Below, piece after piece: positions 21,138-32,739 of a DNA stretch of 64,000 nucleotides. Position 1 is the stretch's first letter. The number at the start of each line of letters is the position of its first letter. The notes under the pieces were generated by a model. It saw nothing but the letters and a program-made list of their open reading frames with translations, was not told where the DNA came from and ran no database searches. The stretch lies in the NCBI RefSeq assembly GCF_002105155.1, contig NW_019029033.1, positions 186,001 to 250,000 on the forward strand, written 5' to 3'. The DNA is from Lobosporangium transversale. Taxonomy: Eukaryota; Mortierellomycota; Mortierellomycetes; Mortierellales; Mortierellaceae. A program made the position numbers and the translations under genes.

Positions 21138-21180
21138 GCTGATGTAAATCCTTGATGTAAATTTGGTTGCGAAAACTCGC
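21138..21180. repeat. Right TIR of the Harbinger element
   Basis: Inverted partner of 18648-18690, ending TTGCGAAAACTCGC, with GATGTAAAT words on the inner side. Confidence 0.75.
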
Positions 21181-21508
21181 GATATATCACGTAACTTCCT
21201 AACAACTTCACTTAGCAGACATTTGCAGCAAATCCGTAACCACGCCGTATAATCTTGTACATCTATTTCTCTCTTGTTATTAAATTTCATACCTCCTGGG
21301 TAAACGCGCAGTTGATCCCCCCACTGATGTCTTCTGTTGGACTTGAAAAGTAAGCTGCCCATGCTATTAGTCGTTGTTTGTCTGAGTTGGTTGTCCAGCT
21401 TTGATTCTGAGACCTGAAAGAGCATACCAAAAAAAGAATGTCTACAAAGATCTGAGTTACTAATTTTGAATCTGTACGTGTTGTGCACCAAAGCACAGTT
21501 ATAGCCCG

Positions 21509-21680
21509 TTTCATTTGGTCATGATACCTTATATTTTTTGAATACTTTCGAGTGTATTGGCAGCCAATTGGCTCGCTTGTTGCGAGTATTGTTGCAAGTC
21601 CGTCACGCAGTGAAATGCCACCAGAACAATTCAATCATCGTTTTTACATTAAAAATATAAGGTATCATGACCAAATGAAA
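21509..21680. mobile_element. 172-bp element with perfect 30-bp inverted repeats
   Basis: Arms 21509-21538 (starting TTTCATTTGGTCATGATACC) and 21651-21680 are exact reverse complements. The interior contains smaller hairpins (TTGGCAGCCAA; CTCGCTTGTTGCGAG). No coding capacity and no clear target-site duplication. Probably a MITE of unassigned family. Confidence 0.7.
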
Positions 21681-22067
21681 TTGGCGATATATATATATAC
21701 TTTTTTGAACATGTCTGAAAAAATAAACTATACTTTTGCTTACGGTTTTTGGACGGACTCTACAGCTGCAGTTGTTCCTGAACTGAATACTTATAGTTGA
21801 GATCTCTGAAACGGCCCAACCTGTTCCGGATGTCCCAACGCCTATCGGGCTATGGCGTACTGCATGCTTGTGTTTGTGTCATGTACACTATGGACAGAAA
21901 GTCAATAAAAGGGGGGTGAATCCCCTCATTTTTCACTCATCAAAGCGCATCAAAAGCAGCACTCATATATACTTGGTCATCACTTCTTCCCATTCTATCG
22001 ATAAGCCATCAAAGTAAACAAAAACTCCTCCATCCCTCCTTGTTATAAAAAGAAAAAGAAAAAGAAA
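21681..22067 (+). promoter_or_regulatory. Upstream region of the fatty acyl-CoA reductase gene
   Basis: Includes an AG-rich leader (AAAAAGAAAAAGAAAAAG) directly before the ATG. No defined binding site recognised. Confidence 0.4.
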
Positions 22068-23852
22068 ATGTCACGTCCACAACTCAAGTATGGGCCTGCG
22101 AAAGGCATGGAGTTTTACAATAAAAACTCTGTTGTCTTCTTGACAGGCGCCACGGGATTTGTTGGGAAGACCATCTTGGAGAAGTTATTGCGTTCTTTCC
22201 CTCAGATCACAAAGTAAGTATTTTTGAACATTTTTATTATTATTGTTTTCAGGTACATCAGACTTTCGACTGTAAACAAGTATTAATAAAATTCTATGGA
22301 AATATCAGGATTTACTTGCTGGTTAGGGTTTCGGCGGATAAAACATTGCAGGGTCGTATTGAGAATCTATTTAGCAACAGTATCTTTGATACTTTAAAGT
22401 CACAATTCTCAAGTGGTCAAGAATTTCAAGAAATGGTTGTCAACAAGATCATTCCTGTGCAGGGAGATATTTCTGTCAATCACCTGGGCCTCTCAGACAA
22501 GGATATGGCCATGGTCCAAGAAGATGCCACAGTTTTCATCAACAGTGCTGCCTCTGTCGGTTGGTCCGATCCATTGGACATTGCTCTTGAGGTAAAATAT
22601 ACAAAACACGGTATCAATGATCAAAAACACGCAGCAAATAACACTTTTTTTATTTTTTAATTTTTTCAGATGAATACAAATGGCCCTTTCCGCATATTCG
22701 ATGTAGCCAAGGGCTGCAAAAATTTGGCTGCCATCGTTCATATCTCGACTATTTTTGTCAACTCACCCATGGTTGACCAACACGTTAATGAAACCATCTA
22801 TCCGCACCCCCTCGGCGATGATCCAGAAGCCATTTATGAGATGTTGGCCACCAAGATGTCCTACGATGAGATAAAACACTATGAGAAATCTGTTGTCCTC
22901 AAGACCTACCCTAATACATACACATTCGCCAAATCCTTAACAGAACATTTAATTAAAAAGCGATACAAGGATATGGCTCTCCCTATTGTCATCGTCCGTC
23001 CTTCCGGTGTCGGTGCTACTCATCGGGAACCAGTCCCTGGGTGGGTGGAAGGTGCCAATGCAAGCAACAAAGTGATAATATCTTGTGCCCTCGGCCAAGT
23101 TCAAGAATGGATCGGTTGTGAGGTAAATAAGCAGCAGATGGCAAAAAAGCATTGAAACGTAGTAATCATCAAAGTCAAGGATATAGAATGCTAATGAGTG
23201 TTTCACTGCAACCCTATAGTCCGTCATAACAGATCTAATTCCTGTCGATATTGTGGCTAAAACGGCTTTACTCTCTGCCACAACTGCTGATCGCACACTC
23301 ACAGAACCGCCCATATACCAAGTTGGCACCAGCTGCATTAGCCCCCTCACCTGGCGTACCTTTGGTACAAATATGGTTGCATACTGGCGCGCAGCTGATC
23401 CACCACTTCGGCGAGTCTCAGATGACATCCGATTCGAACTTTACTCTCCTTCAGAATTCAAACATCGGTTTAATTCCCGCTTTGGAGAGCAGCTTCGAAT
23501 TTTAGCCCAACACAAGGGTCATGAGAGGATTAAAGCCCTTATCTCCAAAGCAGTAGCTGTACCCACGATCTTCAAAGCCTTTGGTCTGTACCAATGGTTC
23601 TTTGATGCCACCAATACATTGGCCCTCGACGATGGAGCTCCCGCAGAGCTCAAGAGTGATCTTCGAGGAGGCATAGATTGGAACAAATATATGGAGAATT
23701 ACAATGCGGGAGTGCAAGTGTTTATTTTGGGTGAGAAGGTGGGCAGACCTATTGCAATCAAGCACCTAAACAAATCGCATTCGGAAATGAGCACAAAGAG
23801 TGAAAGAAGACCTGAATCAACAACCACCATAGAGACTTCAGCCAAACTCTAG
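22068..23852 (+). CDS. Fatty acyl-CoA reductase (alcohol-forming, male-sterility-type)
   Basis: Four exons: 22068-22213, 22309-22591, 22670-23122, 23220-23852; 504 residues. The NAD(P)H-binding Rossmann motif TGATGFVGK is near residue 27 and the YxxxK catalytic pair (YTFAKSL) near residue 226, in the extended SDR family. NSAASVGWSDP and VIVRPSGVGATHREPVPGWVEG are typical of FARs, and DLIPVDIVA precedes the C-terminal FAR_C-like region with WNKYMENYNAGVQVFILGEK. These enzymes reduce fatty acyl-CoA to fatty alcohols for wax esters or ether lipids, usually on ER or lipid droplets. All junctions keep frame. No N-terminal signal peptide is seen. Confidence 0.93.
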
Positions 23853-26176
23853 ATTTTTATAATTTATTAATTAGAGAGTATGAGCACTGAGAACAGAATA
23901 TTAAAAGATGTTTGAGCTTGACTATACAAAACTACGGTGAGACGGAGGCAAATGTTCAATCTGTTGATAGACACATTTCTTGGCATATCTTTTGTCAAAA
24001 TTGGGTCATGCGAAAGTCTTCATGAGTTTTTTATTTGCACAAATAAAGAAGGATAGCTCCATGACGATTTAGTTTTCGGTCATTTATTTCGACATCGAAA
24101 TAAATTTTCAAGACAATGCCCATGGATTGCTGGATTTTAAGCCCATTTATAATGGCAAATTTGCCCTTGTTACGGACGAAGGGATAACCCAAAGGTTGTC
24201 GCGTAAAAAAAAGTGAGCAAATAATTAAGGGGCCGCTAGATAAATCCTTACTTTGAAAGTAGCAAAGCAGTAGTCATAGTTATCCGTAACCACATTATCT
24301 CGTTGTTTTTGTCCATTCCTAACAGCATGGATGCTCTAAGTCATGGCATCTGACCCCGTACTTGATACAATCATTTTCTCTTCCTATCTGTATTTAATCA
24401 ATTTTGCTTATGTTATAAGCCCGAGCTTTTTTGTACATGCGTAAATTGAATACAGGGATCTTTCAAAGGGTTGGCCCTCATAGCGAACTGTGATTTAAGA
24501 CATTAATCTTTGTGATAAATGTTGTTTCGGTTCAATTGGCTAGTGATATGAAAATGACACCAATATTAAATACAGTTAAGCCAAGCATGAAGTTTTCATC
24601 AATTAGCGTTGAGCCTGCCAGTTAGGGGAGTGTTTACGAACCATGCAATGCATTTGTTTGGTTTACAGACTTCAAGTTCTCCACAGTCGCAGAGTGATAC
24701 TTATGGTCAAAGCTTAGACCATCCAACGTCCAATGGCATATATGCTATTGATTTCCCAACAATCACAAGGCATATTTTTATTATTATTGATGGCAAGGGT
24801 GAAATATGAAGATAGCATCCAGCCTAAAGCTCTAGGAGGACTTTATTGCATGCTTTTGTGTGAATGTTTGTCATACACACCGATTAAGCAGAAAACACAA
24901 GCAAAATGGATGCCAACAAAACACTAGTGGATTTGAGATTAGTATACAGGCATTATACTGTACACTTTTCCTAATTTCATTTACCTCATTCACTTCGTGA
25001 GGAAGTCAGTGCAGGACTGTACGTATTATACTCGTGCAGAAACTGACACATTTTTTCTGCTTTCTGAATACTGCGTCTTGTCCCACTCATATCCGCACCA
25101 ATTTCACTGCTTACCTTTCTGCCTGCTCGTTGACTCGCTTCCGTTTGTTTCTCGTGTCGTTAATTATTCTATACATTGGTTTGCTGTTCCTGTCTTTCTG
25201 TCTGTCTGTTTCTGTCTGTCTGTCTTTTTTTAGTGTCTGTGCTTTTGAGTTATGCATATCCGAAACTACCCGAAACCAACCACAGAGAAAAAATAGGGTA
25301 TTCCGGTCGCGTGCTCAGGATGTAAAAAGATGTCTGTGGAAAGGGGCAAACGCTGGCATATATGATATTGGGATAAGGATGTCTTTATTGTTACTAGACT
25401 ATTGCTAGTGTTTACAACTTAGCTTCTGTGTTGATATGAATGCTATTGTTGCTTGCTGTGATGCTTTGATCACGTTCAATGGAACTTTTGTGAAAGCACT
25501 AAACTACCCAAACTGGACTCAACAGGAATACCGAGCCCAACACCAACAGAAGCCGAGCATTATGGATTTGACTCGGTCAGAAAGTATATACATATACACG
25601 GAAACGTATTTAACGGCCGCGATAGATTGACGAATTATGCTTTGAAATGCCTAAGAAGTAAAACTCAACGAACAGGAGCCGTTCATTTAAGACATAAAGC
25701 TGATAAAAGTGTATTATTTGAGTTCGATAAGTGCACTTGGAGATCAAACATTTTCCAAATACAAAGAGAAGAGATAAGCCAATGTCTTCGGGAAAGATAC
25801 GGGCTTTGAGCTACTTTCTTTTTCTTTTCAAGCTTATCCATAAAACATCTAGTGCACATTTCATTTTTTGTCTTTTCATAATGTATCCATTTATTCGTTT
25901 TGAATATTTATTCTGCTTTATCGCCCAATCATTGTTACCCCATTACCATCGTCGACTCTGTTTGTTTCCAGTACAAAAAAAAAAACATCGTTCTCTTTAA
26001 CTGAGGAAAGAGTTAAACACCATAAATACGTAGTCCTAATCCTGTCTCCGATCTCATTCTTTCACCAGAATCCACACTTCATTTTTACCTCTCCGAACTC
26101 TGTCCCCTCTTTGTCTATTATTTACTGAGACACTTCACACTCTAAACTTTGGATCGACATTTTACAAGAAACCCTT

Positions 26177-26212
<36 letters not shown>

Positions 26213-28209
26213 AGTCCAGTCCAACCCAGTTCAGCCCAGTTCAGCCCATCCTTGACAGAAAGAACTCAACCATGCTTCTATCACCTATGAACACAAATAC
26301 TTCTGCTCTACCATTACCAGGTAAAACCAGTTAATAACATTAAAATTAACGTTGTGAGTTGTATCAAGAGAAACATGCGAAGGCGTGTGAGAAAAGTAGC
26401 CAGTGGACGGAATAATTTCAGGAACCTATTCATTTGTTTGTTATTATGCACCCATATCGACTTTTTGGGACTAACAAAATTGGAAGGCAGGGAGATGCGG
26501 GGGAGGGGGGAAAGTGTATTCAGTGAGTGTGAGAGGAGGAGGATAGGGGAGGATAATTCTACCGAATAAAGGGATTCAAACACAGAAACAGAGAGAGATG
26601 TTGGGCCTACTTGGGTGTTACATTACAAACTAACTATTTGTAATGAAGGTTGTTGCAACTATAAATCATACACACAAATGACAGGATAATCATGCGGCGC
26701 GGTCCTCTTTCTCTTGCATATCAATGGATGAAATATTAGGGGGAGAAGAGGAGCAAAGTATAATACTTTAATGCCAATTCTCTTGAGCAGCTTGTCCTGC
26801 TTTCTTGTTATTCTGTTGCCATCTTGTTCTATGGCCCGTTCCACATTGGCAAAGTTCAGGAACAGAGACGGAATAGTCTACTGTTTATAGTATCGAATAT
26901 CAAACTGTCACATGTATATATAAATGGTATGAGATTGATGGTTGATGTTGCATACAGATCTTTTTTAGTGACGAGCGGCATTTTGATATTCCTTCTGGAT
27001 GTTTCGAAAAAAGAGCTGAACTTTGCCATGTGTACACAAAAAGAAAGAACAATCAATCTATTGAATAGAATAGAATATAGAATATTATGGAATAGATAAC
27101 CGAATATCTCATTAGTGTTGTGTGACAGGGCATTATTGAAACTTTGAGTGGAAATGAAGCCAAAATGACATCAGAAAAAAAAAAAAGTAATCTCGGTCAT
27201 CAATAGATCATATCGCCTAAACACACCCTCTTCATGCACACGGCTCTCCTTTTTCTTTTCTCTTCCCTTTCAAGCCGTGAGCCATCATCAATTGCAAAGG
27301 AGACGGTCTGGGCAACTCTCCAAACTTTTCAGCTTGTGTTCCCACACATAGTTTATATCTCCATATCTGCATTCATATATGACTGAAATTCGGCCCATAA
27401 TCATCACTCACCATACTCTATTCATCCAATACATCCCTGTCTGTCTCTCCCTTCTCCTCCTATCTGTGCTCAATCCTCATCATACTATTGCCCTCTTAAT
27501 GTTATCTTTTGCTGCCTGTGCTTCCCTCATCTAATCTGTATCTGGTCTATTTGGAATGTCTCCACGCGTTTGCTACACAAAGACAGCAGTCTTCTGTCCC
27601 CATGTCTCTCACATCTTGATACTTTGTCATGATGATCTACGATAAAAGATAGTGATTGGATGAATACATAAGATCATTTTCTTTTTCTGTTCTCCTCACT
27701 AGTATGCTGTTGATGTATGGAAAAACAAACATGTGTTAGAAACATAAAAGGACGCTAAAGAGAGAGCTAGCAACCATGCTTCAAGTTGTAGCTGCTGTCA
27801 ATGCTTCCGTGTGTGCCTTGCCCCGTGCATCGCTGCAGAAGAATAATATGTTATTATAAAGGACTCTTACAATAATTATTATTATTGTAACTGCGTGGGA
27901 AATTAAACTTGTATATCCATTCACAATAATGGAAGAGCCGGTTTCCAAAAATCATATAAATAGTAGCTCTTGTCTGCACCATGGCGATCCCTTTACTCTC
28001 TTTCTTCCAACCCAATTCATATTCACAACCAGACATTGCTACGATTTGCTTTGTCCAAATTCAGTTTTCCTGTTTCACTGACCGAAGGCCCTTCTTCATA
28101 CCCATTCATATAAAAAAAAATATATAAATATTTACTCATATTTTTTATTTTTATTTTTTTATTTTTTTACCATCCACAACGGACGATCACTCTTAATACA
28201 TAATCAACA
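23853..28209. other. 4.4-kb gene-poor region
   Basis: No gene with family motifs. Contents seen: a perfect 11-base palindrome (24082-24105), TGTC-type microsatellite (~25192-25225), a 28-base A tract (~26183-26210), an exon-like start (ATG 26272, donor GTAAAA at 26321) preceded by tandem CCCAGTTCAG, and a C/T-rich stretch (27230-27560) typical of a fungal promoter or leader. ORFs elsewhere are short and unsupported. Confidence 0.5.
24082..24105. repeat. Perfect short palindrome
   Basis: ATTTATTTCGA, loop CA, TCGAAATAAAT, about 230 bases downstream of the FAR stop codon. Could form a hairpin in a 3' transcript; role unknown. Confidence 0.6.
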
Positions 28210-29662
28210 ATGGCTACCTTACACACTACGCCACTTTGGACATATCCCATTCCCTCCTCTGACTCTCGTCCTGCTTCACCATTACCGTTCCTCGAACAAT
28301 CACTCCTATCTGTGGCTCCCCATGTAATCTCATCAGGCTGCAAGATCAAAAATGTCCGCCCTGGTCTCTTCGCTCGATCTACCTCGACCTCATCGGTACC
28401 ACAGTTGACTGATGTCAAGGCTCAAGTACGTCAACCAACCCGATCCAAGGAAGCTCCCTCCTCATTATGGTCTTCTTCCACTGCCATCAATATCCCCTCA
28501 CCTCCTCTCACACCCCATATGAGGGCTAATGACGAAGATGATAACGATGTTGATGAAGACAATCTTATCTTCTCATCCAGATTCCAACATCAGAGCCGCC
28601 ATGAGAAGCAGCAAGACGATGATCCCTCTTCCTCATCACTGTCGATGCTGATGCGACAGTCAAGCTCTGCTCCCTCGGCCATGTCGCCGATCGAACTCCA
28701 ACCCTCCTTGGCTGTCTCAACTGGTTTCACTTTTTCTAGCAATCTCCTATCGCCTACAAAGACTAAGGAAGATCGAGAGAGTTACGATGTCTTTGTGACT
28801 GCCATGGAAGAAGACTATTGGAAGAGTGTCTCGACCATTCGTACTACATACTTTTTTGATGGTATCGGTCGTGGTGGCGGATTCCTGGCTGTAAGTAAAA
28901 GTTTAAAAAAAATACTTGGAGCACAGACATAATGCATCCCTTTTCCTTGTTTCTTCTTTACCACGCGAGTGGTTTTATTTATTTTATTTTATTTTATTGC
29001 CAAGAGTTCTTCATTGCGCATGGCATTCCAATCCTATATTTCTAATTTTTTATTTTTATTTTTTTTTATTCTGTTTCTTAATATCAGATTCCACATATTG
29101 CATCCCACGGAAATGCAAAGACCAATGTGATCTGCAGATTACTCGAGGCTTGGCTGACTAAGAAGCTAGTAGAGCCTACCATTTCTGACTCGATTCCAGT
29201 TCTCGAGGACAATATCGAGAGTTCTGTTGAATCGATTGAACGACATTTACGTCAAGATCCCAAAGTCTGGTCTGGTATCTCCAAGAGCTTTATCCACATC
29301 CGCTGTGGCCATGTCTTCATGCTTGACACTTGCTGTGATGATGAAACCATTGTCCACCTTGGTGCGGATGAATTCTATCAAGACGTATGTTGTGTGATCC
29401 ATAGCCTAAAAGTTTCATCAAACACCCCGTTGCATTGTGTATGGAATGGTCTCCCTAACCAATGTTCTTATAATGCTTATTTTAGTATCCACTGTTTGTT
29501 GATGTCGAGATCAAGATGCATTGTGATTCAAATCACCTGCCCAAGGATCACTCTACCGAGCTATTGATTGCCTTCCAGAACGTTGTCAACCGTACCAAAA
29601 ACAAAGACGAAGAGAAGCCCTTTGTTCACCGTACTATCATCGGTGAAACCAGGCAATATTGA
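28210..29662 (+). CDS. Conserved-looking protein of unknown function
   Basis: Three exons: 28210-28890, 29088-29384, 29486-29662; 384 residues, all junctions phase 0. The N-terminal ~190 residues are Ser/Pro-rich and acidic (disordered). A compact domain follows with TIRTTYFFDGIGRGGGFLA, ASHGNAKTNVICRLLEAWL, CGHVFMLDTCCDDETIVHLG and YPLFVDVEIKMHC. I do not recognise the family. The domain composition argues for a real gene. Expression is suggested by the C/T-rich leader upstream. Confidence 0.7.
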
Positions 29663-30234
29663 CAACAACCTAAAGATGCTGTTGCTGTACCCTTTGCGCA
29701 TCAGCAAAAGCTAAAAACAAGTCTGACAAGCAAGAAAGGGGAAAGAAGAAAAAAAGACAAAGACTATTATCTCCTAATACCTTGGCTTTTGTTTCTTTCA
29801 ATTCATTATTATCGTCATTTTCATCTTTTGTCTATATTTCTATACTCTCAACTCTATTTTTCATTTTGGCAAAGCTATTTTAGTATTTTGCATTTGCACT
29901 CTGGTAGTGCACCTATCTGTAGATCTGTATTACTATCATCTTTTATTAAAAAAAGAGAGAAGAAAGTAATTATGTCACGATTTGCAAGCATGAGCTACAT
30001 GGATGTAATTTCATAAGCAATAATTAAGATTCTCAAACGCTATTCATCGCTACTCTGCTGTGTGTAGCATCACCAATAATCAAGAAACAAAAAGGGCTAC
30101 ACAGTTATGTCACATGTGATATTGCATTGCTACTACTGCATTGGCATCATTCTCTGCGTCTCGTCCTATAAAAATTAAAAGAGAGGGGATAACAATGAAA
30201 ACGAAAGATCTAAAGAGCAGTAGCGGTTACAACA
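29663..30234. other. Convergent intergenic region
   Basis: 3' regions of the unknown gene and the T-box gene, AT-rich; nothing else seen. Confidence 0.5.
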
Positions 30235-32739
30235 TTATTGGTGCATAGAATACTGACCGAATCGTTCACGGATGAATGCCTTAAGACAAAGATTCTCGTG
30301 AAGTGCTTGATCGAGTTGCGCCCGAGTTGAATTGGATGGGCATGGCGATAGGGATATCACGGATGAAGTTGACATGTACGTCTTAGATTCGAGAACTGTT
30401 GCTCGAAGGGGCTGTGGATTCCCCAATGCAAGGGCTTGGGTGCACGAATACCCTCCATCATTATAGCCGGCTCCAAATTCATTTTCTTGCATACTTCCTT
30501 TTGCATATTCGCATAAATCTGACGGCGTTGCCAGTGACGTTGAAGATGCACTGTGCATCGATGCTTCATATATGTTCGACCGTCGCTGATAGCCTTCTTG
30601 ACTCAGTGCGTCGCCAAAATAATCTGGAAGCTGGGATGGATTCCTCGCCTGCTGCGATTGTTGTTGCTGGCATTGACGAGATCCCTTCGAGGAAGAGGGA
30701 GAATATGGTGACAAAATTTTTCGTCCTGAGTTTTGATTCTGACTCAAAGCCAGAAGATCCAGCTGTAGCTGAAGAGCGGTACCTGCAGAAATGTTCGTTG
30801 GAGCAGTGAATCCCATTGTTGCCAGGGAATCATTCTGAACCGACTGGGTGCTTGAAGATGATGTAGGTTGGTATTGATCCCAGAAAAACTGCTGGTACCA
30901 TGACGTGGGTGCAACAGGCTGTGCAAGAGACATACCAACGGTGTTGTTGCCGGCCTCCAGACTCTGAACAGACGGCGGTATTTCAGCTTGGTTCTGTACC
31001 ACATTGGTATCGGCAGTATTTGAAAGGATTGCTAGGGTAGGATCTGTGATATCCAGTAAATCTGATGGAGTTCCAACCAGATTATCCGGCTCAGTGCTAT
31101 TAAAATTAGGAAGAGGCGGGAGGGGATTTAGGTGTCCAAAGAGTTCTTGTAGTCGATTCAACTCATTTACTCTGTATTCCAAATCACTCTTTCGTTCCGC
31201 CTTGTAGGCTGATCCCGTTAGTGGTGAACGGTCTATTAGTTGCGTTGAAGGAGTGGAAGTGAGCATCGGCCCTAGAGGGTGAAAAGTAGCAGTCTCCCAC
31301 ATTCGACCATAGTCTGCACTAAAAGTTGAGGACTCTTTAAAATCGGTGATCGGTTGGTATATCAGGCTCGCATATTGGCCTTGATGTGCGCCTGGAACTG
31401 CTGATTCCTGTATATCTTGGCATTGGATCCGCTTCCTGGATATCATATTTTCCATCACCGATCTCTTACTTAGCGATATCGTAATCAAACTCGTGTTATT
31501 CTTGTCCAAACAACATAGCTGGCTCGGTGTTAATTTCGTAGGATCCGGATTCAAGGTCTCGTCGCCCTCCCATCCTAAGGAATATTGCTCGATTTCTTTA
31601 GGGGATGCTCTAATAATAGACTTGGTGTGCGAGTCGGCTATGAAGTCAATCTCTGTCTTATTACTTTCCACGTCGTTGCTCAATGTCTCGCCCATGGTCA
31701 CGCCCTCTTGGTCGCTCATATTATTTCTATTCCTGGCATTGTCGTTGATCTCACTCACGACTGACTCTAGACATAATCTTTTCGACGAACGTGGATGTAT
31801 GCTTGACCGGCGCGGAGGAGAAGCTAGATAGTGTGATGGCTCTGTTGATTGCGAAATTAGGAGGCCGATAGTATTTCGAAAACCTTTGGCGTGTGGATTA
31901 TAGCCCTTCTTGAGATCATTCACTCTGTAATTTTGGTAGTGTGTTACAGCGATAAAACTAGTCGTCTCAAAGGTATGGGGAACCGAGGAAATAACCGTTT
32001 GAGATCCGCTGGAACACTCAATGAGGTGCACCCTTGGACGATATTTGTAGAATGACATCATATGAAATATGTGATCATCCCCTTTCGCGCTGGGGCCATG
32101 TTGACTTTTACCGTGCCTAGTCGTCGAATGTGGGAACTTGTTACTCAGCTTAACCTTGGCAAAGGAGATTTGGCTTGCCATCCAGTGGCTTCCCGTCCTG
32201 TAGCCATCCGGATGCATGTATGACTCCTGAGCCAGAACAAAATCTGCGAAAGCTCCATCATTCACATTTGCATTCCCGCGAGCTGAAGCTGATATAGCTG
32301 TCCACTGACCATTGCAAAAACGAAAGCGCTCAGGATTAACCTTTTCAAACTCAAGAGTGATAGAGTAGAGTGTTCGGGGATTCAGATGAGTGGCTTTAAA
32401 GCGCAAGCAAGGGAAGAGACACCGCCCAGAGTTCGTAATGATCATTTCGTTTTGAAGAGAGAAGAATTTGGCCCAAAGCTCATCATCTACTAGCTCTAAT
32501 GTCGGCGTATGATTACCCCCCTGGCCGCACTCATATTCACTTGCAGTGTCGCTCGAAAGAGAAGATGAAGAAAATTCATATGGAGATGCTTCTTTTATGC
32601 GACAAGGATTACACGAGGATAAATCTTTATTGGCTCCTGGTCGGTTAGCGGCTGGCTTTGTACTTGTGGTGGCACTCCGTAGCTTCATACGCTCGAACGG
32701 TTGTCCACTACTTCTCTTACTACCCTCCACAGGCGACAT
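30235..32739 (-). CDS. T-box transcription factor
   Basis: 834 residues in a single exon from the ATG at 32739. Residues ~81-295 form a T-box DNA-binding domain: LELVDDELWAKFFSLQNEMII, GRCLFPCLRF, SHWMASQISFAKVKLSNK, YRPRVHLIEC, TSFIAVTHYQNYRVNDLKKGYNPHAKGFR. These follow the animal T-box order (dimer region, then the TxF.AVTaYqN.r.t.LKi..NPfAKGFR helix). The remainder is low-complexity, Ser/Gln-rich transactivation-like sequence. T-box genes are absent from Dikarya but are reported from some early-diverging fungi and holozoans. Nuclear regulator; targets unknown. Confidence 0.92.
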   Translation of the reverse strand: MSPVEGSKRSSGQPFERMKLRSATTSTKPAANRPGANKDLSSCNPCRIKEASPYEFSSSSLSSDTASEYECGQGGNHTPTLELVDDELWAKFFSLQNEMIITNSGRCLFPCLRFKATHLNPRTLYSITLEFEKVNPERFRFCNGQWTAISASARGNANVNDGAFADFVLAQESYMHPDGYRTGSHWMASQISFAKVKLSNKFPHSTTRHGKSQHGPSAKGDDHIFHMMSFYKYRPRVHLIECSSGSQTVISSVPHTFETTSFIAVTHYQNYRVNDLKKGYNPHAKGFRNTIGLLISQSTEPSHYLASPPRRSSIHPRSSKRLCLESVVSEINDNARNRNNMSDQEGVTMGETLSNDVESNKTEIDFIADSHTKSIIRASPKEIEQYSLGWEGDETLNPDPTKLTPSQLCCLDKNNTSLITISLSKRSVMENMISRKRIQCQDIQESAVPGAHQGQYASLIYQPITDFKESSTFSADYGRMWETATFHPLGPMLTSTPSTQLIDRSPLTGSAYKAERKSDLEYRVNELNRLQELFGHLNPLPPLPNFNSTEPDNLVGTPSDLLDITDPTLAILSNTADTNVVQNQAEIPPSVQSLEAGNNTVGMSLAQPVAPTSWYQQFFWDQYQPTSSSSTQSVQNDSLATMGFTAPTNISAGTALQLQLDLLALSQNQNSGRKILSPYSPSSSKGSRQCQQQQSQQARNPSQLPDYFGDALSQEGYQRRSNIYEASMHSASSTSLATPSDLCEYAKGSMQENEFGAGYNDGGYSCTQALALGNPQPLRATVLESKTYMSTSSVISLSPCPSNSTRAQLDQALHENLCLKAFIRERFGQYSMHQ

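Larger units (their letters stand above)
18648..21180. mobile_element. Complete PIF/Harbinger DNA transposon
   Basis: Terminal inverted repeats start GCGAGTTTTCGCAAC at 18648 and, reversed, at 21180; both continue into TTTACATC words. Inside are two convergent genes: a SANT/trihelix-like ORF (+) and a DDE_4-type transposase (-), the standard two-gene make-up of PIF/Harbinger elements. Both frames are uninterrupted, so this copy looks recent. The usual 3-bp duplication is not obvious (TTA on the left, GAT on the right). Confidence 0.82.

Noticed and set aside
23211-23230. TATAGTCCGTC resembling the Fanzor element tip
   Set aside because: It is the acceptor and start of FAR exon 4; match is limited to about 10 bases.
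28210-29662. Ornithine decarboxylase antizyme idea for the unknown three-exon gene
   Set aside because: No programmed frameshift site and no antizyme motifs; ordinary introns explain all frame changes.
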